Shown: piece by piece, positions 57,527-64,000 of the stretch | Numbering within the stretch: position 1 is the stretch's first letter | Layout of the letters: each line of letters begins with the position of its first letter | DNA from: Algibacter lectus | GTDB taxonomy: Bacteria > Bacteroidota > Bacteroidia > Flavobacteriales > Flavobacteriaceae | Assembly: GCF_900112395.1 (NCBI RefSeq) | Contig: NZ_FOLN01000001.1 | Location: forward strand, 186,001-250,000 | Reading direction: 5' to 3' | Length of the DNA: 64,000 nucleotides | The notes under the pieces: model-generated | Told to the model about the DNA's origin: nothing | The model's database searches: none | What the model saw: the letters and a program-made list of their open reading frames with translations, nothing else | Program-made: the position numbers and the translations under genes

Positions 57527-60500
57527 ATGAAAGAAAAACGACTTAAAAGCAAACTAAAACTTAGCGCTGCAGTCATGCTATTTCTTTTTAGCAGTTTCTG
57601 CCTAACAGCTCAAACCATTTCAGGAACAGTAACTTCTAACTCACAACCACTGGCAGGTGCTAGTATTATTGAAAAAGGAACAACCAACGGGGTACAATCC
57701 GATTTCGATGGAAACTTCACCATTAAGAGTACTTCAAAAAATGCCACATTAACAGTCTCTTATGTTGGTTTTATTACAAAAGAAATCATTGTTAACAACC
57801 AAACTAATCTTTCCATATCTCTTGAAGAGGACGTATCGGGCTTAGATGAAGTTTTAGTTGTTGGTTATGGAAAACAAAAAAGATCGAATGTAACAGGTGC
57901 CATCTCGACTGTAGGAGAAGAAGTTTTTGAAGCAAGACCCGTGGCAAACGTTCAGCAAGCCCTACAAGGAGCTTCTCCTGGTCTACAAATAATGACAGGC
58001 ACTGCAAGTGGAGAACCAGGGGCTAGCATGAATATGACTATCAGAGGATTAGCTTCAATCCAAGGTGGTAATGCACCTCTAGTTTTAATAGATAACATCC
58101 AGATGGGGATAAATGACATTGACCCTAACGATATTAAAACCATATCTATTTTAAAAGATGCCGCAGCATCTGCTATATATGGAGCAAGAGCTGCTTTTGG
58201 AGTTGTTTTGATTACAACAAAAACAGGAAAGAAAGATGGTGGAGTTAATGTTTCGTATTCCACAAATTATGCCGTTACTTCTCCTATGAATATGCCACAA
58301 AATGCCGATGCATTATCTTTTGCATATACTATGAATGATGCGAGAGCAAATATGGGATTAGGACCATACTATGATGCCACTGAACTGGAATATATAGCAC
58401 AAAATTTAGCAAACCCTGGTAGCGCTCCAGAAGTACAGGAAGCTGCCAATGGATTATCTTGGAATCTTGGTACAGATGGAACTAATGCTTCCGCAGCAAC
58501 AGACTGGGAAGACTTACTTATTAAAAAGACCAGTTCTAGAGTAAAACACAACATAAGCGTTTCTGGAGGCACAGAAAAATCGTCCTATTATTTATCTGGA
58601 GGATTCTATGAAGAAGAAGGGTTACTAAAAGTAGCAGACGACTATTTTACCCGTTATAATATTGATGCCAAAGTAACCACTGAAGTAGCACCTTGGATGG
58701 ATTTATCACTTTACACAAAATATAAATATGAAGAGCAAGAATATCCAGCACACGCTACATCTGGATCGGGCCGCTCATTTGTGATGCTACTTATGACTCG
58801 ATTAAAACCAACAAAACCTGCATTTTATCCAGGAACGGATGTTTGGACCGGAAGAATTGGAGAACAAGAGCTACAAAAAACAGTTGATAAGAAGAGGCAA
58901 TTAATATTTTCTCCACGTATCACTCTTGAACCGATAAAAGACTGGGTTACAAATATTGAATTCACCTACCGCACAAACGACAACAGCGTTCAATCTCGCT
59001 TTCCAACAGTACCAAGTGCTGTACCTGATGGACTAGGCGGCTCTATAATAACCGCTTCTCAACAAGAGAACACGAGATACTACACCACCTTACTAACCAA
59101 CACATATAAATCCCCAAACATATACACTAATTACAAGAAAAGTATAGGAAAACATAATTTTGATGTTACAGTAGGATACCAACAAGAAACATACAACTAT
59201 TCAAATCTATTTACACAATCCAAATATTTATTAACCGATGCTATACCATCTATTAGTACATCCGTTGGAGAAATAACCGCACAAGATGGTTTAGGCCACT
59301 GGTCAACACAAGGTGCTTTTGGACGATTTAAATATGACTTCAAAGAAAAGTATTTATTAGAAATAAACGTAAGAAGAGATGCATCTTCAAAATTTGAAGC
59401 AGCGGATAGATGGGGAACATTCCCTTCTCTTGCGGCTGGCTGGGTGTTTTCTAAGGAGGACTTTTTTCCTCTAAAAGACCAAATAAACTTCTTGAAATTT
59501 AGAGGATCTTACGGTACTATTGGTAATCAAAATGTAGCCAACTACCTTCACTTCCCTACATTACCAGTTAATCAGTCCTCTTGGTTATTTGGAGGAGAAC
59601 AAACATGGACAGTTGGCATACCTAGCTTAGCTAGTCAAGATCTAACATGGGAACAAGTAACCACACTAGATTTTGGTTTAGACCTTAGAACTTTAAATAA
59701 TAGACTTAGTATTGTTGCGGATTGGTACCAATCTGAAATAAGTGATCTTGTAGGAGCAGGAGCCCCTCTACCAGATGTTCTAGGAACATCTGTACCTAAA
59801 ATAAACAGTGGAGAAGTAACCACTAAAGGATGGGAACTTGAAATATCTTGGAGAAACACCGTTGGCAAGTTTTCATATGGCTTGAAAGGTGTATTATCTG
59901 ATTATAAATCTAAAATCACAAAATACGACAATCCAACCAAAATTTTATCCAACTATTACGAAGGACAAGACCGCAATGAAATTTGGGGAATGGTAACTGA
60001 TGGTCTTTTTCAATCTGCTGAGGAAGTTGCAAACTATGAAAATGACCAAATTTTTCTTGCCAATTCCTCTTATCTTCCAGGAGACGTCAAATATGTTGAT
60101 TTAGATGGAAATAACGTTATTGATATCGGTGAAAACACTGTAGATAACCCAGGAGACAGAAAAGTAATAGGTAACAGTACACCAAGATATCAGTATGGCT
60201 TTTCAGCCGATGCTTCTTGGAAAGGGTTTGACGCCTCTTTCACCATACAAGGTATTGGTAAAAGAGATTTAGACCTAAGAGGACTTGGAACCTTTAGAGG
60301 TCCTGCTAACGGACCATTACACGCCAATGTTTATACCGAGCATTTAGATTACTGGAGACCAGAAGATACAACAAACCCTCTGGGAGCAAATACGGATGGT
60401 TACTTTCCTAATGCATACTTATCATTTACTGGAGACAACAACAAAAACTATCGATATGCAACAACTAGATACCTTCAAAATGGCGCGTATTTAAGACTTA

Positions 60501-60712
60501 AAAACGTTCAGATAGGGTATACTATTCCTAAAGAAATACTTAATAAAGCAAATATAAAGAATGCTAGAATTTATCTATCCGGAGAAAACCTACTAACGTT
60601 TACCGATTTAATGATTTATGATCCGGAAGCTTTTAGTGGTAGAGATGGACGTGTTGGAGATCAATACCCAATAAGTAAAGTAATTTCATTAGGATTAAAC
60701 CTTAACTTCTAA
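57527..60712 (+). CDS. SusC-like TonB-dependent transporter (pair 4)
   Basis: 1061 aa, signal peptide ending near FCLTAQ. A carboxypeptidase-regulatory-like domain (SGTVTSNSQPLAGASIIEKG) is followed by LDEVLVVGYGKQKRSNVTGA, the plug (VQQALQGASPGLQIM, IYGARAAFGVVLITTK) and the barrel ending ISLGLNLNF. No STN domain. IEKGTTNGVQSDFDGNF and the plug sequence differ from the three other SusC proteins, so this pair probably takes a different fragment. Monocistronic with its SusD (10 bp gap) behind its own control region. Confidence 0.96.
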   Translation: MKEKRLKSKLKLSAAVMLFLFSSFCLTAQTISGTVTSNSQPLAGASIIEKGTTNGVQSDFDGNFTIKSTSKNATLTVSYVGFITKEIIVNNQTNLSISLEEDVSGLDEVLVVGYGKQKRSNVTGAISTVGEEVFEARPVANVQQALQGASPGLQIMTGTASGEPGASMNMTIRGLASIQGGNAPLVLIDNIQMGINDIDPNDIKTISILKDAAASAIYGARAAFGVVLITTKTGKKDGGVNVSYSTNYAVTSPMNMPQNADALSFAYTMNDARANMGLGPYYDATELEYIAQNLANPGSAPEVQEAANGLSWNLGTDGTNASAATDWEDLLIKKTSSRVKHNISVSGGTEKSSYYLSGGFYEEEGLLKVADDYFTRYNIDAKVTTEVAPWMDLSLYTKYKYEEQEYPAHATSGSGRSFVMLLMTRLKPTKPAFYPGTDVWTGRIGEQELQKTVDKKRQLIFSPRITLEPIKDWVTNIEFTYRTNDNSVQSRFPTVPSAVPDGLGGSIITASQQENTRYYTTLLTNTYKSPNIYTNYKKSIGKHNFDVTVGYQQETYNYSNLFTQSKYLLTDAIPSISTSVGEITAQDGLGHWSTQGAFGRFKYDFKEKYLLEINVRRDASSKFEAADRWGTFPSLAAGWVFSKEDFFPLKDQINFLKFRGSYGTIGNQNVANYLHFPTLPVNQSSWLFGGEQTWTVGIPSLASQDLTWEQVTTLDFGLDLRTLNNRLSIVADWYQSEISDLVGAGAPLPDVLGTSVPKINSGEVTTKGWELEISWRNTVGKFSYGLKGVLSDYKSKITKYDNPTKILSNYYEGQDRNEIWGMVTDGLFQSAEEVANYENDQIFLANSSYLPGDVKYVDLDGNNVIDIGENTVDNPGDRKVIGNSTPRYQYGFSADASWKGFDASFTIQGIGKRDLDLRGLGTFRGPANGPLHANVYTEHLDYWRPEDTTNPLGANTDGYFPNAYLSFTGDNNKNYRYATTRYLQNGAYLRLKNVQIGYTIPKEILNKANIKNARIYLSGENLLTFTDLMIYDPEAFSGRDGRVGDQYPISKVISLGLNLNF

Positions 60713-60722
60713 AATTAAAACG

Positions 60723-62438
60723 ATGAAAAAGATTTTATATATTTTAACCATAATAATAACCGGAATTTCATTTAATTCCTGTGAAGACGATTTGCTAGAC
60801 AAAACTCCTCTAGACGGGATTTCTGATGCAGATTTTTGGAAAACAGAAAGTGATTTAGCGCTTTATTTAAACCAACTTTATGGCAATTTCGCTGGCTGGC
60901 CAGGTGCCGGCGCTGCACCCTCTTACGATATAGGAACGGATATTATTGTACCACATAGTCAATGGTTTGGTGCATCAAGCACTAACAGAATGGATGGAAA
61001 AATTAGCATCCCATCTTCTGGAGGAGGATGGAGCTGGACAAATGTTCGTAGAGTAAATTACTTTTTAGAAAATGCAGAAAGAGTAGAATCTGGTAACTTA
61101 TTAAACCATTATATTGGCGAAGGACACTTTTTTAGAGCTTGGTTTTATTTTGAACTGTTCAAAAATTTTGGAGATCTACCCATTATAACAGAAGTTGTAG
61201 ATGTAGAGGATGAAGATATATTATACGGTGCTCGTAGTTCCAGAACAGAGGTTGCCAACTTTATCCTTGCAGAACTTGATTTAGCTATTGAAAAAATGGA
61301 ATCTGCTAGTCAAGTTGGTGCATCCCGATTAAATAAAGACGTTGCTGCCCAGTTTAAAGCACGTGTAGCAATATACGAAGGGACTTGGGAAAAATATCAC
61401 CAAGGTACAGACTTTGCTGGAAGCACAGACGGCACAGGTTTTTTACAGCAAGCCGCAGATGCTGCATATAGCGTAATAGAAGGTGGAAGGTATTCACTTT
61501 ATCAAGGAACCTCGACTGACGAAGCTTATTATGATTTATCCGTACAAACAGATTATAGCGGCAACCCAGAAGTTATGCTTTATAAACATTATGACTATCT
61601 TACATACAACATTCAAAACTCGTTATGGAACCAACCAAACCTACAAGGTATGTCTCGTGAAATGACGCAATTATACTTGGCCTCTGACGGAGAACCTATT
61701 GCTGTGAGCACTATGTTTAATGGAGATGAAACCTTAGATCTAATAGAAACAAATCGAGATCCAAGACTAGCACAAACATTAATGGCTCCTGGAGATTTGG
61801 ATATAATAGCCCTAGATGGAAGCCAAAGCTTTTTTACACTACCAGACATGGATAGGTGTTCAACTGGCTATTCCATTGAAAAATGGCGTTCTAAAGAAAT
61901 TGATGAAAGTAACTTAAGAACGCGTGATATCGGTTATATCTTATTTCGTTATGCAGAGTCATTGTTAATTTACGCAGAGGCTAAAGCTGAATTAGGAACT
62001 TTAACTCAGGAAGACGTTAATCTAACGATTAATAAATTAAGAGGACGTGTTGGGATGCCAGATTTAAATATTAACGCTATAACACCAGACCCAAACTGGC
62101 CAGATTACGGATATACTATTCCTGACTATTTGCAGGAAGTAAGAAGAGAACGTGTTGTTGAATTATTTGGAGAAGGCAATCGTTTATACGACCTAATGAG
62201 ATGGAGAGCACATAATCTTTTTGTTGGAAAACGACCTATAGGAACCATGTATACGACAGAAATTGAAGCTAAATTCCCGAATTTAGTAACTAACAGCGAA
62301 GGATTTTTAGACCCATTAGTTAATGTCTTAGAAAACGGTGGTGGTTTTGGATTTAATCCAGATAGAGACTACCTATTACCACTACCAATAGATGAATTAA
62401 CAATAAATGAAGAACTTCACCAGAATCCTGGTTGGTAA
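60723..62438 (+). CDS. SusD-like glycan-binding lipoprotein (pair 4)
   Basis: 571 aa. Lipobox ISFNSC (C20). SusD signatures: GEGHFFRAWFYFELFKNFG, VAAQFKARVAIYEGTWEKYH, FRYAESLLIYAEAKAELG, VRRERVVELFGEGNRLYDLMRW and terminal HQNPGW. Surface partner of the preceding SusC. A hairpin 57 bp after the stop ends the transcript. Confidence 0.95.
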   Translation: MKKILYILTIIITGISFNSCEDDLLDKTPLDGISDADFWKTESDLALYLNQLYGNFAGWPGAGAAPSYDIGTDIIVPHSQWFGASSTNRMDGKISIPSSGGGWSWTNVRRVNYFLENAERVESGNLLNHYIGEGHFFRAWFYFELFKNFGDLPIITEVVDVEDEDILYGARSSRTEVANFILAELDLAIEKMESASQVGASRLNKDVAAQFKARVAIYEGTWEKYHQGTDFAGSTDGTGFLQQAADAAYSVIEGGRYSLYQGTSTDEAYYDLSVQTDYSGNPEVMLYKHYDYLTYNIQNSLWNQPNLQGMSREMTQLYLASDGEPIAVSTMFNGDETLDLIETNRDPRLAQTLMAPGDLDIIALDGSQSFFTLPDMDRCSTGYSIEKWRSKEIDESNLRTRDIGYILFRYAESLLIYAEAKAELGTLTQEDVNLTINKLRGRVGMPDLNINAITPDPNWPDYGYTIPDYLQEVRRERVVELFGEGNRLYDLMRWRAHNLFVGKRPIGTMYTTEIEAKFPNLVTNSEGFLDPLVNVLENGGGFGFNPDRDYLLPLPIDELTINEELHQNPGW

Positions 62439-62494
62439 TATATCAATCTATTCTATATTCTAAAAAGGAATAGAAAAGGTTTAATATAAATTCT

Positions 62495-62523
62495 AAAAGG
62501 CTGTCTTAATAAGGCAGCCTTTT
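62495..62523 (+). terminator. Intrinsic terminator after SusD pair 4
   Basis: AAAAGGCTGTCTT and AAGGCAGCCTTTT form a 13-bp stem with one T-G wobble and a 3-nt loop, followed by T residues. It closely resembles the hairpin at 63809-63836. Confidence 0.8.
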
Positions 62524-62597
62524 TAGTGTTTTATAGTGTCGTTTTTAAAAATTCAGAATAGCCACGAAACAGAATATAGTGACTAAAACGAAAAACT

Positions 62598-63785
62598 ATG
62601 AATCAAATAGAAATGAAAAAATCATTACTATGTATTCTAAGCTGTATTTCACTTTTCTCATATTCAAACAGGCAGAAGACAAAAAGGCAACACCTAATAT
62701 CGTTATTATTGTAGCAGACGATTTAGGCTATAATGGTATCTCTACCTACGGAAACTTATATATTAAAACTCCAAATTTAGATTTACTAGCTTCCCAAGGT
62801 GTGTTATTTACAGATTTCCATTCTAACAGATCTGTTTGCAGCCCTACAAGATCGGCATTACTCACCGGAAAATATCAGCAACGCACAAGTATTGAAGCGG
62901 TCATTACAGCCAAAAACCATAGAGATATAGGTTTAAAACAAGATGAAATTACGATAGCAGAAGAATTTAAAAAACACAATTACACTTGTGGCATGTATGG
63001 AAAATGGCATTTAGGTTACGATAAAACATACAACCCAACACTTCAGGGGGTCGACGAATTTAAAGACTTTGTAAGCGGAAACGTAGACTATCATGCGCAC
63101 TTTGATGCTGTAGACTATTTAGATTGGTGGAACGGTAGTAAAACAAAAAACGAAGCTGGCTATACTTCCGATTTAATAATTAAGTACGATGTCGAATTTA
63201 CAAAAACGCACAGTACAAAACCATTCCTACTCTACCTACCACACGAAGCACCACACGAGCCCTATCAAAGACGTATTGCAAATGCATTAAGAGCTATTGG
63301 AACACCCGGAACAACGCGCGTGCCTGGACATAGTATTAAGGGTCTTTACAAAGAAATAGTGGAAGTCATGGGCCAAGGCATAGGTAAGATCATGGATGCT
63401 TTAAAAATAGGAACTACCAATAAGCAAACTGTATTCACTATGGATTTACCACCTGCCTTACTTGATTTTATTAGAGAACAACCAAGCGAAAAACACATAG
63501 ATGGTATTAGTACAAAAGACCACCTTATTAACCAAACAGACCTACCAAAACGAGATGTTTTTTTACGCGTTTCGCAATCAAAGCTATATTAGAAGTGGTG
63601 AATGGAAAATGATTAAAACAAACACTGATATTGAAGATAAATTCGAACTTTATAAGTTATCGAGTGATATTGAAGAAAAAAATAATGTAGCACTAAATAA
63701 CCCCGAATTATTACAGACACTACAGCACAAACTTACCCAATGGGAACAAAATGTTAGAGCCGGAGTACAAAACATTTCGAAATAA
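62598..63785 (+). pseudogene. Decayed S1 sulfatase: two frameshifts and an internal deletion
   Basis: The ATG at 62598 or 62613 opens a good signal peptide (MKKSLLCILSCISLFSYSN), but the frame shifts between about 62664 and 62675, after which the sulfatase core reads in another frame: NIVIIVADDLGYNG, FGly site VCSPTRSALLTGK, YGKWHLGYD. After MDALKIGTTNKQTVFT the sequence jumps to MDLPPALLDFI, losing roughly 110-130 residues that should include the second metal-binding DNG motif and the WEGG region. A T-run of seven at 63558-63564 (six would restore the frame) shifts reading again before YAFRNQSYIRSGEWKMI and the sulfatase tail. Missing metal ligands and three lesions make activity very unlikely. 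Sequencing error could explain the small shifts but not the deletion. Confidence 0.88.
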
Positions 63786-63808
63786 TATAACACACTATAG
63801 TAAAAGCG

Positions 63809-63836
63809 AAAAGGCTGTCCATACAAGACGGCTTTT
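63809..63836 (+). terminator. Intrinsic terminator after the sulfatase pseudogene
   Basis: AAAAGGCTGTC and GACGGCTTTTT form a stem with G-T wobbles around CATACAA, followed by T. It starts with the same AAAAGGCTGTC sequence as the terminator at 62495 and may serve convergent transcripts. Confidence 0.65.
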
Positions 63837-63877
63837 TTTAAGGTATATATTTTAAGAGTTATGCAATTTACCTACTC

Positions 63878-64000
63878 CTATTTACTTCCCATTTTGTTAC
63901 TAATTTCTCTTAATATATCATTCTGTTCTCTTTTTAGATTTATAAATGTAGTCACCCATTTATAAATTAGATAAAGGATTCCAAATATAACTGCTAGGTA
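63878..64000 (-). CDS. C-terminus of a small membrane protein, truncated by window edge
   Basis: Forty codons in an open minus-strand frame run from the window's right edge to a TAG at 63878-63880. The visible protein has a hydrophobic helix (YLAVIFGILYLIYKWVTTFI) followed by a charged helix (NLKREQNDILREISNKMGSK). This is typical of small single-span inner-membrane proteins of flavobacteria. The function is not recognised. It converges on the sulfatase pseudogene and probably marks the edge of the PUL. Confidence 0.6.
   Translation of the reverse strand, partial: YLAVIFGILYLIYKWVTTFINLKREQNDILREISNKMGSK

Noticed and set aside
46799-62438. CRISPR-like repetition in the right arm
   Set aside because: Similarity reflects paralogous SusC/D coding sequence; no regularly spaced short repeats with spacers exist.
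62579-62597. GTG at 62579 as start of the last sulfatase
   Set aside because: It gives a poor N-terminus; the ATG at 62598/62613 in another frame encodes a clear signal peptide, showing a frameshift instead.
32-63785. Ulvan, carrageenan or pectin PUL identity
   Set aside because: Sulfatases and rhamnosidases alone suggested ulvan, but no ulvan lyase, GH105/GH88, GH16, GH28 or other diagnostic enzyme is present in the window.

Overview
The window is AT-rich DNA from a member of the Bacteroidota, most likely a marine Flavobacteriaceae. The grounds are four SusC/SusD pairs, an ECF sigma factor with a FecR anti-sigma and an STN-bearing SusC, a type IX secretion sorting domain, Bacteroidota-style lipoprotein signals and many secreted S1 sulfatases. 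No rRNA, tRNA, CRISPR array, phage gene or recognisable transposase was seen. Species cannot be named from the sequence.

The whole 64 kb reads as one large polysaccharide utilisation locus (PUL) or a fused group of them. Left edge (1-2272, plus strand): the C-terminal part of a sulfatase cut by the window edge, then a Tat-exported PhoD-like phosphoesterase. Minus-strand arm (about 23568 to 2518, read right to left): sulfatase, ECF sigma factor, FecR, SusC with STN domain, SusD, GH2, two adjacent GH95, GH3, and a T9SS-sorted multidomain GH128-like protein. Hairpins after SusD and after the second GH95 divide this arm into probable transcript segments.

Central plus-strand operon (23931-45903): eleven closely spaced genes for two sulfatases, an SGNH/alpha-beta-hydrolase/SGNH triple-esterase fusion, an esterase-GH27 fusion, GH31, two GH78-type rhamnosidases, an unassigned clan-D-like TIM-barrel protein with a discoidin-like domain, a sialate-O-acetylesterase-type esterase and two more sulfatases. 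Right arm (46799-62438): a tandem SusC/D-SusC/D operon ended by a nearly perfect 47-nt palindrome, then a fourth SusC/D pair. A decayed sulfatase pseudogene follows, flanked by two similar terminators, and the window ends in the C-terminus of a small membrane protein on the minus strand.

Functional reading (inference): the T9SS enzyme would cut the polymer outside the cell, SusC/D pairs would import sulfated oligosaccharides, and periplasmic or lipid-anchored sulfatases, esterases and exo-glycosidases would remove sulfate, acyl groups and sugars. The enzyme set fits a sulfated, esterified heteroglycan with L-rhamnose, L-fucose or L-galactose, D-galactose and possibly xylose. No polysaccharide lyase, GH88/GH105 or classical agarase, carrageenase or fucoidanase is visible, so ulvan, pectin, carrageenan and canonical fucoidan are not obvious substrates. 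Apart from the sigma factor, no cytoplasmic protein or sugar-catabolic enzyme is encoded here.
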